Assembly (NCBI RefSeq): GCF_945952055.1 | Contig: NZ_CAMFHB010000002.1 | Span: 62,001-126,000 of the forward strand | Direction: 5' to 3' | Length of the DNA: 64,000 bases | Origin: an uncultured Alsobacter sp. | GTDB lineage: Bacteria > Pseudomonadota > Alphaproteobacteria > Rhizobiales > Beijerinckiaceae | Shown here: in pieces, positions 49,400 to 58,056 of the stretch | Numbering within the stretch: the first letter of the stretch is position 1 | How the letters are laid out: every line of letters begins with the position of its first letter | Translations under genes and position numbers: made by a program | Notes under the pieces: generated by a model | Databases searched by the model: none | What the model was told of the DNA's origin: nothing | The model's input: the letters and a program-made list of their open reading frames with translations, nothing else

Positions 49400-49975
49400 T
49401 CACGATCGTGTGTGCCCATCGTCGCGATGCCTGGGGTGGGCGGCGAGGAAGCGCTCGGTCACGGGCGTGCCCTCGGCCCAGGTGTGGCAACCGCCGATCC
49501 AGTAGGGCTTCTCGCCTTCGTACTGGCCTTCTCCGCGGGCGATGCGCTGCATCTGGCGCAGCGCGGTGGTGGCCTGGATGAAGGCGGTCGGCGCGCTGCC
49601 CAGCATCTCGCGCAGGTGCGTGCAGCCGCAGGTGCCGCCGAGAATCTCGGCCAGCGCCTTGCGCCAGCCCCTCGTGAGCGAGCGGCCGACGAGCCCCTGC
49701 GCCGCCGCGGTGCTGCCCTCGCACATGTCGTAGGGCCTGTCGCGCATCGTCACGGCAACGGCGTTCACGAGGCCCTCGCCATCGGCGGTCAGCGTGCAGG
49801 CGATGTCGTGAATGAAGCCTCCCGGCGGAATGACGCCGCGGTCGCGGTCGGGATAGGCGAAGGGTTTCGAGTCCTGCACCGTGCACTCGACGTCGATCAG
49901 CCCGTCCTCGCGCTCATAGACATCGAAGGTCACCGCGCGCTTGTGAATGGGCCGGCGCGCCACCGGTGAAGTCAT
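49400..49975 (-). CDS. DUF2889 family protein
   Basis: This 191-residue protein has the DUF2889 pattern: RRPIHKRAVTFDVYEREDGLIDVEC near the N-terminus, DSKPFAY, PPGGFIHDIACTLTADGEG and CEGSTAAAQGLVG, then GGTCGCTHLREMLG. The reaction is not known; some members are linked to aromatic or amide degradation, but this is not clear here. The ATG is preceded by GAGGACGAGAGC. It has no clear operon partner and is followed 73 bp away by the dienelactone hydrolase gene on the same strand. Confidence 0.85.
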   Translation of the reverse strand: MTSPVARRPIHKRAVTFDVYEREDGLIDVECTVQDSKPFAYPDRDRGVIPPGGFIHDIACTLTADGEGLVNAVAVTMRDRPYDMCEGSTAAAQGLVGRSLTRGWRKALAEILGGTCGCTHLREMLGSAPTAFIQATTALRQMQRIARGEGQYEGEKPYWIGGCHTWAEGTPVTERFLAAHPRHRDDGHTRS

Positions 49976-50049
49976 GCTCTCGTCCTCTGCTGGCCGGCTC
50001 CTGGAGCCTGGGCGCAGAGGTTGTCCCATGGCCGTTGCAGCAGTGGCAA

Positions 50050-50077
50050 GCGCGTGCCGGGCGGTGCCGGCATGCGC
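50050..50077 (-). terminator. Candidate terminator of the RTX gene
   Basis: An 11-bp stem (GCGCGTGCCGG with CCGGCATGCGC, one G.U pair) encloses a six-base loop. It lies 30 bp after the stop of the RTX gene. There is no T tract on the RTX strand. It is the only notable structure in the gap 49976-50106. Confidence 0.55.
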
Positions 50078-50106
50078 GTCGTGTCGCGGAAGGGATGCAG
50101 GGCGGC

Positions 50107-53100
50107 TCAGCCCAGACTGACCGCGCCCGCCAGCGTCGTCACCCCGTCGAAGGTGGCGATCAGCGTGGCGTCCTCCGCGCCGCCGCCCGTCCGGTCGAGA
50201 TAGAGCCCCCGGCTGGTCGTGTCGAACAGGAGGTAGGCGGCCGCCGTGTCGCGCGAGAAGCCGGCCCGCGGAGCCTCGAAGATCGACGACAGGTTCGACA
50301 GGCCGAACCCGGCGGACCGGACGACGACGAGGTCGCCCGCCGCGAAGTCGGTGACGCGGGCGACCCCGGGCGCGCCGTCGAAGATGAACAGGTCGTTTCC
50401 GGCCCCGCCGGTCAGCACGTCCGCGCCACCGCCCCCCGTCAGCTCGTCGTCCCCCGCCTCGCCATCGAGCGTCTCCGCGCCCGCACCACCGACGAGGGTG
50501 TCGCCGAAGCGCCCCGCCGTGACGGCCTCGACCCCGGCGATGGCCCCCTGGGCAAGGCTCCCGACCCTCCACCGGCCCGCGCCGAGGTCGACGTTCAGGC
50601 TGCCGAGAGTCTCGAAGTTGGTAAACACGACATGGTCCGCTCCGGCCCCGCCCGTCACGTCGTAGAGGCTCGCGGATGCGCCTTCGAACTTGACCGCGTA
50701 GAGGGCCTTGTAGACGTCGTACACGAGGGTGGTGACTTCGGCGGGTTGCTCGACGACCGTGTCGAAGGCCTCCACTAGCGCCGTCATGGCCGCCGGGCGC
50801 CGCAGGTCCTCGGCCGTCCTGTCACCGTTGGCGAAGCGGAAGGTGCCGATGCCGGACACGAGGTCGATCCCCTCGCCGGCCTGGCGCCGGTCGGCGATGG
50901 TGAAGCGTCCCGCCGCGGCGTCCCAGTCGATCGCGTAGTGCGTGTCGGCGCCGGCGAGAACGAGCATGTCCGTGCCGCTTCCCCGGATCGTGTCGTCGCC
51001 ACTTCCCCCGGCGAGGGTGTCCGCCCCCGTGCCGATCAGCAGGTCCGCGCCGTCCCCTCCCGACAGGTAGGCGCCCGCGCCGCCTCCCTGAAGGGTGTCG
51101 GCCCCGTCCCCGCCGAAGGCCGCGTCCGCCCCTGCCCCTGCCGTCAGGAGATCGTCGCCTCCCTCCCCGTAGAGGACCGCGGCGTCGTCCTCGGCCAGGG
51201 ACCCGACGAGGGTGTCGTCGCCCTCCCCGGCATAGAGCACGTCCGAGCCGGACCCCGCCGTCAGAGAGTCGCGGCCGGCCCCGGCGAAGAGCACGTCGTC
51301 GCCCCCGCCGGCCTCCAGCGTGTCGTCGCCCGCCCCTCCATCGATCAGGTCGGCGCCCTCGCCGCCCGAGAGCCTGTCGGCGCCGGCGCCGCCCAACAGG
51401 GTGTCGTTGCCCTCCCCGCCGTCGAGCCAGTCGTCGCCGGCCTCGCCCACCACGGAGTCGTCGCCGAGCGATCCCAGCGCCGTGTCGTTGCCGTTGCCCA
51501 TGGCGATGACGTAACGGGTGCCCCGGTTTCCGTAGCCGGTCAGCGCGAGGCGGTCGGCCCCGGCGCCGAAGGAGAAAGCCTCGACCGAGCGGATGTTGTC
51601 CGCCGCGTAGGCGACGAGCGTCGCCGCGTCGGCCCCGGTCAGCCGATCCCAACCCCGCCCGCCGTCGATGCTGCCGGACAGGACGGCGCCGAAGCGCCGG
51701 CCGTCCCGGTCGACCCCGGCGTCGGCTCCCGACAAGGATATCGTGTCGTCGCCGTCCCCCGCGTCGATGACGTTGGTGCCCCCTTCGCCGGCGATGCGAT
51801 CGGCCCCCGTGCCGCCCCGGATCGTGTCGTTTCCGCCGCCACCCCAGATGTGGTCGCGGCCGGAACCGCCGTCGATCCGGTCGTCGCGATCGCGACCGAT
51901 GACAGTGTCGTCCCCGTCGCCGGCGTCGAACACGGCGTCGGCTTCCAGCGCGGACAGCGGCACGCCGGCGGAGGCCAGGACGACCTCGTCGTCCCCGCCG
52001 AGGGCCGCGAAACGGCGCAGGGCCGCGATGGGCAGCCCGTCGAAGTCGACGCGGTCGGAGCCGGTCGTAAAGACGCCGTCGGCCCGTGCCGCGGCATCGG
52101 ACGGATCACCACGGACCTGGACGTCCAGCGCCTCAAACCCCGACGCCTCCAGTTTCAAGGGTGCTGCGGCCAGGCCAGCCGTCAGCTGCGAGAAATCGAT
52201 CGCCTCACCCATCATGTGCCGCAGCAGCGGCGCCAGCACCGATGCGAAGGCCTCGTACTGCGCGGGCGAGAGAACGAGGCGCAAGGTATCCGAGCCTTCG
52301 CCTCCGCGGACGACCTCGTTGCGCTGCTGGCGGGGATCGCTGGTGAAGATGACAAGGTCGTCGCCCCCGCCCCCGTCCACGGTGTCGGCGCCCGCGCCGC
52401 CGTCGAGAACGTCGCCGTCGGCACCGCCGTCGAGCAGGTCGTTCCCCGTTCCTCCGAACAGGGTATCGCGTCCGGCGCCGCCGGCCAGCGTGTCGTCGCC
52501 GCCGTCCCCGGAGAGCCTGTCACGCCCCTCGCCGCCGTCGAGGCTGTCGCGGCCGCCCTCGCCGGCGATCCAGTCCTGGCCGAGCCCGCCGCTCAGGGTG
52601 TCACCCGCTTCGGCATCGCCTTCGTTGCCGCCCCAGATGGTGTCGTTGCCGTCCTCCCCGTCGATCTCGTCGGCCCCGGCCCCGCCAAAGATCACGTCCG
52701 CTCCGCGATCGCCCAGGATCGTGTCGCGGCCGGCGTCCCCGGCCAGCGTGTCGTTGCCGTCGCCACCATCGATGACGTCGTCGCCGGTTCCGCCCGAGAC
52801 CACGTCGTTGCCGCCGCCGGCGAGGATCCGGTCGTCGCCGGAGCCGCCATGCACCGTGTCGTGACCCTGGCCCGCGAAGATGACGTCGGCGCCCGATCCC
52901 CCGTCGATGACGTCCGACAGGCTGCGCTGCTGGTCGGCGTCGAGCGGGCCGCCGCCGGCGATCTCGCGGGCTATCGCTGCATCGAGATAGCGAGCCGCCG
53001 CCCGGTCGTCCTCGATCCGGGCGCGGCCGGTGCGCGAGGCCACCCGGGCGGGGGACCAGATGGCTGCCGGCACCGAGAGGTCGGCCCACACGATGGCGTC

Positions 53101-53214
53101 ACCCGCGCCGGCGTCGATGATGTCGCTGCCCAGTCCGCCCTGCAGGACCGCGTCCGACGGCGAGCCGACGACGACGCTGCGCGCCCTGCGACGACCAGAT
53201 GATCCTAACGCCAT
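50107..53214 (-). CDS. RTX repeat protein, type I secretion substrate
   Basis: This 1035-residue protein is almost entirely made of GGxGxDxux nonapeptide calcium-binding repeats in several blocks, for example GGSGDDRILAGGGNDVVSGG. Two repeat-poor stretches are at about residues 300-420 and 800-890. The C-terminus (GGAGNDLFIFDGAPGVARVTDFAAGD to the end) fits a type I secretion signal. No enzymatic domain is evident, so it may be a surface, biofilm or S-layer-like protein. Start at ATG 53214 with GGGG upstream; a longer start exists. It is divergent from its probable secretion genes at 53583-57202. Ca2+ folding after export is known for this repeat type. Confidence 0.92.
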   Translation of the reverse strand: MALGSSGRRRARSVVVGSPSDAVLQGGLGSDIIDAGAGDAIVWADLSVPAAIWSPARVASRTGRARIEDDRAAARYLDAAIAREIAGGGPLDADQQRSLSDVIDGGSGADVIFAGQGHDTVHGGSGDDRILAGGGNDVVSGGTGDDVIDGGDGNDTLAGDAGRDTILGDRGADVIFGGAGADEIDGEDGNDTIWGGNEGDAEAGDTLSGGLGQDWIAGEGGRDSLDGGEGRDRLSGDGGDDTLAGGAGRDTLFGGTGNDLLDGGADGDVLDGGAGADTVDGGGGDDLVIFTSDPRQQRNEVVRGGEGSDTLRLVLSPAQYEAFASVLAPLLRHMMGEAIDFSQLTAGLAAAPLKLEASGFEALDVQVRGDPSDAAARADGVFTTGSDRVDFDGLPIAALRRFAALGGDDEVVLASAGVPLSALEADAVFDAGDGDDTVIGRDRDDRIDGGSGRDHIWGGGGNDTIRGGTGADRIAGEGGTNVIDAGDGDDTISLSGADAGVDRDGRRFGAVLSGSIDGGRGWDRLTGADAATLVAYAADNIRSVEAFSFGAGADRLALTGYGNRGTRYVIAMGNGNDTALGSLGDDSVVGEAGDDWLDGGEGNDTLLGGAGADRLSGGEGADLIDGGAGDDTLEAGGGDDVLFAGAGRDSLTAGSGSDVLYAGEGDDTLVGSLAEDDAAVLYGEGGDDLLTAGAGADAAFGGDGADTLQGGGAGAYLSGGDGADLLIGTGADTLAGGSGDDTIRGSGTDMLVLAGADTHYAIDWDAAAGRFTIADRRQAGEGIDLVSGIGTFRFANGDRTAEDLRRPAAMTALVEAFDTVVEQPAEVTTLVYDVYKALYAVKFEGASASLYDVTGGAGADHVVFTNFETLGSLNVDLGAGRWRVGSLAQGAIAGVEAVTAGRFGDTLVGGAGAETLDGEAGDDELTGGGGADVLTGGAGNDLFIFDGAPGVARVTDFAAGDLVVVRSAGFGLSNLSSIFEAPRAGFSRDTAAAYLLFDTTSRGLYLDRTGGGAEDATLIATFDGVTTLAGAVSLG

Positions 53215-53582
53215 GACCCCTACCCCACCGACCCGGACGGGAGCACGATACACAGCGGCGGGATGGATGAATACTTGTCATGATAGTTGCGTTACTGCCG
53301 CGCTCAGCCGATCCATGGACCATCTCTACTTTTCCGACACTCGCCCGCCGGGAGCGTCCGCGGAAAGGGCGGATGGTGCGACATTGAACGGCATGCTGTT
53401 TTCAGCTAAATAGACCGAGCATCCTTCATCAGTATTCGACGGCATATACTTTGAGTTGTTTTTTTGATCGAAATTGTTTGCCTGCACGTCTCTGGCAGAA
53501 CGTGATCGCGGGCGGTTCCGGTCGGGCCGCGCGCGATGGGGCGGGGCCCGGCGCGCGGGCTGGCCTTTGCAGCGGATGACCC
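53215..53582. promoter_or_regulatory. Divergent control region of the RTX and T1SS genes
   Basis: This 368-bp gap without a gene is less GC-rich than its surroundings. On the plus strand TTGAAC (53384-53389), a 17-bp spacer and TAAATA (53407-53412) form a good promoter for the T1SS operon with a leader of about 165 nt. An AT-rich run GTTGTTTTTTTGATCG follows at about 53455. For the minus-strand RTX gene I see no clear -35/-10 pair. Confidence 0.55.
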
Positions 53583-55745
53583 ATGCAACGCCCCAGTCCC
53601 CAGCCTGAGGCGCACGCGCCCGTGGACTCCGGGCTGATGGCCCTCACCGGCGTCGCCGCCTTCTACCGGATCGCGGCGGACGTCGCGGGGCTGCGGCACG
53701 AGCTCGCGCTCGGGTCGCGGCCGGCCGACGAGGACGACCTGGTGCGCGCCGCCGCGCTGCTGGGGCTGAAGGCGCGGGTCATCAGGCCGGCGTCGGTGGC
53801 GCGGCTCGCCGCCCTGCCCACGCCCGCGCTGGCCCGCACGCGCGAAGGCGGGTTCATCGTCCTCGGCGGCGTCGACGCCAACCGGCAATGCCGCACCGTC
53901 GATCCGGTGACGCGGCTCGACCGGCAGCGGCCGCTCGACGAGGTGGTGGGGGAACTCGCAGGCCCGATCGTGCTGGTGCAACGCAGGATCGGCGGTGCGG
54001 GGCAGGATCCGGTCGCCTTCTCCATGCGCTGGTTCGTGCCGTCGATCTGGCGCTACCGTCGCCCGCTCGCCCATGTGCTGCTGGCGTCGCTGTGCGTCCA
54101 GCTCTTCGCGCTGGTCTCGCCGCTGTTCTTCCAGGTCGTGATCGACAAGGTGCTGGTGCACCGCAGCCCGTCCACGCTCTACGTGCTGGTGTTCGGCCTG
54201 GTCGCCATCGCGGTGTTCGACGCGCTGCTGCAATGGCTGCGCAGCTACGCCCTGAACCACACGACCAACCGGATCGACGTGGAGCTCGGGCGCAGGCTGT
54301 TCGCGCATCTTCTGCGCCTGCCGGTCGGCTATTTCGAGACGCGCCCCACCGGCCAGACCGTGGCGCGCATGCGCGAGCTGGAGACCATCCGGAGCTTCCT
54401 CACGGGCCAGGGCCTGTTCGCGGCGCTCGATCTCGTCTTCACGACGCTCTTCCTCGCCGTGCTCTTCGCCTATTCGACCGTCCTCGCCCTGGTGGTCGTG
54501 GCGACGATCCCGCTCTACGTCGCGATCGCCGCCCTGATCGGGCCCGCCCTGCGCGAGCGGGTCAAGGAACGCTTCAGCCGCGGAGCGGAGAGCCAGCAGT
54601 TCCTGGTCGAGACCGTGGTCGGGGCGGGCACCGTGAAGGCCGCGGCGGTCGAGCCCGCCATGCGGCTCGAGTGGGAGGAGCGGCTGGCCGCCTATGTCCG
54701 GTCGAGCTTCGACGCCTCCATCCTGGCGACCACGGGCCAGGGCGCGGTGCAGTTCGTGAGCAAGCTGTCCGCGGCCCTGCTGCTGCTGCTGGGCGCCGAG
54801 GCCGTCATGCGCGGCGACATGACCGTGGGCGCCCTCGTCGCCTTCAACATGATCGCAGGCCAGGTGTCGCAACCGGTCCTGCGCCTGTCACAGGTGTGGC
54901 AGGAGCTGCAGCAGGTGCGCATCTCGGTGCATCGGCTGGCCGACATCCTGGACGCGGCGCCCGAGCCCGGCAATCCCGCCATGGCCGCGCTGCCGCCGCC
55001 CAAGGGCGCCATCGCGCTGCGCAACGTGGGCTTCCGCTATACCCCGTCCGGCCAGGACGTGCTGCGCGGCGTCACCCTCACGATCAAGCCCGGCGAGGTC
55101 GTGGGGATCGTGGGTCCCTCGGGATCCGGCAAATCCACCCTCACAAAGCTCATCCAGCGCTTCTACGTGCCGCAGGAGGGGCAGATCCTGATCGACGGGC
55201 TCGACCTGTCGCACGTCGATCCGGGCTGGCTGCGCCGCCACGTCGGCGTGGTGCTGCAGGAGAACCTCCTGTTCAACCGCAGCCTGCACGACAACATCGC
55301 CCTGGCCGATCCTGCCCTGCCCCGGGCGCGGGTCATCGAAGCGGCGCGGCTCGCCGGCGCCGACGCGTTCATCGCGCAGTTGCCCCAGGGCTACGACACG
55401 CTCATCGAGGAGCGGGGCAGCAACCTCTCCGGCGGCCAGCGCCAGCGCATCGCGCTCGCCCGCGCCCTCGTGACCAATCCGCGCATCCTCATCCTCGACG
55501 AGGCGACGAGCGCGCTCGACTACGAGAGCGAGCGGATCATCCGTGCCAACATGCGCCACATCGTGCGCGGCCGGACGGTGATCATGATCGCGCATCGGCT
55601 GACGACGGTCCGCGAGGCGGACTGCATCCATGGCATGGTCGACGGGCGGATCGTCGAGTCCGGCACGCATGACGATCTGCTGCGCAAGCCCGGCGGCCTC
55701 TATGCGCGGCTGTGGGCGCTGCAGGGTGCCGAGGGCGCGCCGTGA
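53583..55745 (+). CDS. Type I secretion system ATPase, HlyB type
   Basis: This 720-residue transporter has an N-terminal C39-like domain (residues about 15-125) without the catalytic Cys, then six membrane segments in the ABC exporter domain from about residue 160 (LLASLCVQLFALVSPLFFQVVI). The ATPase domain follows from about residue 475, with Walker [10 protein letters not shown], signature LSGGQRQR, Walker B ILILDEATSALD and H-loop AHRLTT. It exports the RTX protein with the HlyD-type adaptor and an outer-membrane TolC-like channel, which is not in this window. The adaptor start overlaps its stop (GTGA). Confidence 0.95.
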   Translation: MQRPSPQPEAHAPVDSGLMALTGVAAFYRIAADVAGLRHELALGSRPADEDDLVRAAALLGLKARVIRPASVARLAALPTPALARTREGGFIVLGGVDANRQCRTVDPVTRLDRQRPLDEVVGELAGPIVLVQRRIGGAGQDPVAFSMRWFVPSIWRYRRPLAHVLLASLCVQLFALVSPLFFQVVIDKVLVHRSPSTLYVLVFGLVAIAVFDALLQWLRSYALNHTTNRIDVELGRRLFAHLLRLPVGYFETRPTGQTVARMRELETIRSFLTGQGLFAALDLVFTTLFLAVLFAYSTVLALVVVATIPLYVAIAALIGPALRERVKERFSRGAESQQFLVETVVGAGTVKAAAVEPAMRLEWEERLAAYVRSSFDASILATTGQGAVQFVSKLSAALLLLLGAEAVMRGDMTVGALVAFNMIAGQVSQPVLRLSQVWQELQQVRISVHRLADILDAAPEPGNPAMAALPPPKGAIALRNVGFRYTPSGQDVLRGVTLTIKPGEVVGIVGPSGSGKSTLTKLIQRFYVPQEGQILIDGLDLSHVDPGWLRRHVGVVLQENLLFNRSLHDNIALADPALPRARVIEAARLAGADAFIAQLPQGYDTLIEERGSNLSGGQRQRIALARALVTNPRILILDEATSALDYESERIIRANMRHIVRGRTVIMIAHRLTTVREADCIHGMVDGRIVESGTHDDLLRKPGGLYARLWALQGAEGAP

Positions 55746-57202
55746 GCGTCGCCCGGCTGTCCAACCATCTGCGCCGCGTCTTGTCGGTCTCCGATCAGCA
55801 GGCCCACCGCGACGACCAGGAGTTCCTGCCGGCCGCGCTCGCGGTGATGGAGCGGCCGCCCTCGCCGATCGCCATGGCGATGATCCTGTCGATCTGCGCC
55901 ATGGCCGCCGCCGCCCTCCTGTGGGCGACCTTCGGCTGGACCGACATCGTCGCCGTCGCGCCCGGCAAGGTGCAACCGGACGGGCGGGTGCGCACCGTCC
56001 AACCGCTCGAGACCGGCAGAGTCAGGCGCATCGCCGCCCGCAACGGCCAGCACGTGGACACCGGCGACGTCCTCGTGGAACTCGACCCCGACGAGGCGGG
56101 CGAGGACGTGCGCATGCTGGCCCAGGGCCTCGCGGCGGCCCAGGCCGAGGTCGCCCGCCGGGATCTGGCATTGGCGGCCGCGGTCGCCGAGCCTGCGGCC
56201 AAACCGCTCCAGTCGCGCTGGCCCGCGGACCTGCCCCCGCCCATCCGCCAGCGCGAGGAGGCGGTGCTGGAGGCCGAACTGGCGTCCCTCGGGGCGCAGA
56301 TGCGCAGCCTGGATGCCCAACGCGCCCAGAAGGACGCGGAGGTGGCGCGGCTGACCGAGACCATCGCCCGCCAGGAAGATCTCGTCGACGCGCTGGGCCA
56401 GCGGGTGCAGATGCGGCAGTCCCTGCTCAGCAAGGACGCGGGAACGCGCGGCGGCCTCATCGACGCCCAGGAAAGCCTGCTGACCCAGCTCACGGTGCTC
56501 GCCGGGCAGCGCGGCCAGCTCAACGAATCCCGCAGGGCCGCGGAAACGCTGGCGGCCGAGCGCGACCGGACGCTCCGCCAGTTCCGCGCGGAGCAGGCCA
56601 CAAAGCGCAGCGAGGCCTCCCGGCAGGCCGACGAGCTGGCGCCGCGCCTGGCCAAGGCACGCCTGCGCGTGGAGCGCATGGTCCTGCGCAGCCCGGTGAA
56701 AGGCACCGTGCAGGCCTCCTCGGTCACCAGCGTCGGGCAGGTCCTCACCGTCGGCCAGGAAGCAATGCGCGTGGTGCCGGACCTCGAGGCGCTGGAGCTG
56801 GAGGTCTACCTGCCCAACAAGGATGCCGGTTTCGTCCGCGAGGGCCAGTCGGCCAGCATCAAGGTCGATGCCTTTCCCTTCACCCGCTACGGCACGCTCG
56901 ACGCCACGGTGGTGCGGGTCGCGACCGATGCCATCCCCGAGCCCGATGCCCGCGTTTCCGAGGCGGACCCCACCCGCGGCGGCGAGGGCCGGCTGGTGGG
57001 CGCCGGGCAGCGCGTGCAGAACCTGGTCTATCCCGTTGTGCTGCGGACCGGCGCCACCGGCTTCACGGTCGACGGGCAGCTGCTGCCGCTCACGCCGGGC
57101 ATGGCCATCGTGGCCGAAATCAAGACGGGCAAGCGACGGCTCATCGACTACGTGCTCAGCCCCCTCGTCGAGGTCACCTCCACGGCCGGCCGGGAGCGCT
57201 GA
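55742..57202 (+). CDS. Type I secretion membrane-fusion protein, HlyD type
   Basis: This 486-residue adaptor begins with GTG in GTGA overlap with the ATPase gene. A single membrane anchor lies at about residues 42-63 (MILSICAMAAAALLWATFGW). A lipoyl-like half (GRVRTVQPLETGRVRRIAARNGQHVDTGDVLVELD), a long coiled coil (about residues 130-320, Ala/Glu/Arg-rich) and the second lipoyl/beta-barrel part (VLRSPVKGTVQASSVTSVGQ) follow. It bridges the inner-membrane ATPase and the outer channel. The stop is 3 bp from the convergent phosphatase gene's stop. Confidence 0.95.
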   Translation: MSVARLSNHLRRVLSVSDQQAHRDDQEFLPAALAVMERPPSPIAMAMILSICAMAAAALLWATFGWTDIVAVAPGKVQPDGRVRTVQPLETGRVRRIAARNGQHVDTGDVLVELDPDEAGEDVRMLAQGLAAAQAEVARRDLALAAAVAEPAAKPLQSRWPADLPPPIRQREEAVLEAELASLGAQMRSLDAQRAQKDAEVARLTETIARQEDLVDALGQRVQMRQSLLSKDAGTRGGLIDAQESLLTQLTVLAGQRGQLNESRRAAETLAAERDRTLRQFRAEQATKRSEASRQADELAPRLAKARLRVERMVLRSPVKGTVQASSVTSVGQVLTVGQEAMRVVPDLEALELEVYLPNKDAGFVREGQSASIKVDAFPFTRYGTLDATVVRVATDAIPEPDARVSEADPTRGGEGRLVGAGQRVQNLVYPVVLRTGATGFTVDGQLLPLTPGMAIVAEIKTGKRRLIDYVLSPLVEVTSTAGRER

Positions 57203-57205
57203 GGC

Positions 57206-57967
57206 TCAGACGACCAGCCGGTCCAGGTCCGCGTCCGTCACGCGTCCGCCGGTCGCCGCCCGCACGAAGCTGCGCGCGCCGCCATGGTGGGCGCGGACCT
57301 CCTCGAACGCGGCGGCGAGGTAGTCGGCGTCGGCCAGCAGGACCGGCTGGACGGCCGGATGGTCGAGCGGCATGTGGCCGCGCACGCTGGCGCGATCCCA
57401 GGCCCGGTTGGTGGTCAGATAGTCCTCGACGATGTCGGCCTCGTCGGCGCCCAGCGCGGCCTGCAGCACGCCCACGATGAAGCCGGTGCGGTCCTTGCCG
57501 GCGGTGCAGTGCACGAGCGCCGGTCGGCCGGCCTGGACGATCGCCGTCAGCGCCCCGCCGAAATCGGCCGCATGGTGCGTGACGTAGGCGCGATAGGCCG
57601 TGATCATGAGATCCTTGGTCACCGGCGCGGACGCGGTGCCCGCCTGCAGCATCGCGAACAGGGCGCCGGACGTGCGCGGCTCGACGGGATGCGACAGCAC
57701 CTCGAAGCCCGCGTCGGCGAAGCCGGCATGCGAGGAGGGTCCGCGCTCGACCCGGCCACGCAGGTCCACGACCACCGACACGTGCTGCCCGAGCGCGGCG
57801 AGGCCTGCCTGCTCCAGAGTGAGCGGCGCCGCCGAGCGGAAGAAGCGCCCCGTCACGATCCGGCCCCCGCCGGCCACCGGCAGCCCGCCGAAATCGCGGA
57901 AGTTCGACAGTCCGGGCGGACCCGCGATCCCTTCGGCGGTGCCGTTTCCCGTGCCTGCGCGCGCCAT
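57206..57967 (-). CDS. Tyrosine-protein phosphatase family protein
   Basis: This 253-residue protein has the P-loop phosphatase signature VHCTAGKDRTGF with the catalytic Cys near residue 152. NFRDFGG and GRFFRSAAPLT at the N-terminus are typical of the Y_phosphatase3 family. The HCxAGKDRTG sequence with Lys/Asp is linked to broad phosphotyrosine and phosphoinositide activity. ATG 57967 is used; the codon before is a GTG. Its gene converges on the T1SS adaptor gene. Substrate is unknown. Confidence 0.88.
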   Translation of the reverse strand: MARAGTGNGTAEGIAGPPGLSNFRDFGGLPVAGGGRIVTGRFFRSAAPLTLEQAGLAALGQHVSVVVDLRGRVERGPSSHAGFADAGFEVLSHPVEPRTSGALFAMLQAGTASAPVTKDLMITAYRAYVTHHAADFGGALTAIVQAGRPALVHCTAGKDRTGFIVGVLQAALGADEADIVEDYLTTNRAWDRASVRGHMPLDHPAVQPVLLADADYLAAAFEEVRAHHGGARSFVRAATGGRVTDADLDRLVV

Positions 57968-58056
57968 CACCTTGCCCCCGCCGTCGATTGGCCTAGGCTG
58001 TCAGTGAACGCCTGCCGGCACGGGTGCTGTCAAGGCCGCGATCGGCGAGGAGGCGC

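Noticed and set aside
50938-53202. Long open frame on the plus strand opposite the RTX gene
   Set aside because: It is the complement of the periodic RTX codons, has a monotonous Val/Gly/Ala/Arg composition and no ribosome site; the RTX reading with type I secretion genes nearby is far better supported.
50107-53214. Repetitive DNA that could be taken for a CRISPR array
   Set aside because: The period is about 27 bp without regular spacer/repeat alternation, and it translates to GGxGxDxux nonapeptides.
53460-53475. T-rich run between RTX and T1SS genes as a terminator
   Set aside because: No stable stem precedes the T run, and both flanking genes are transcribed away from the gap.
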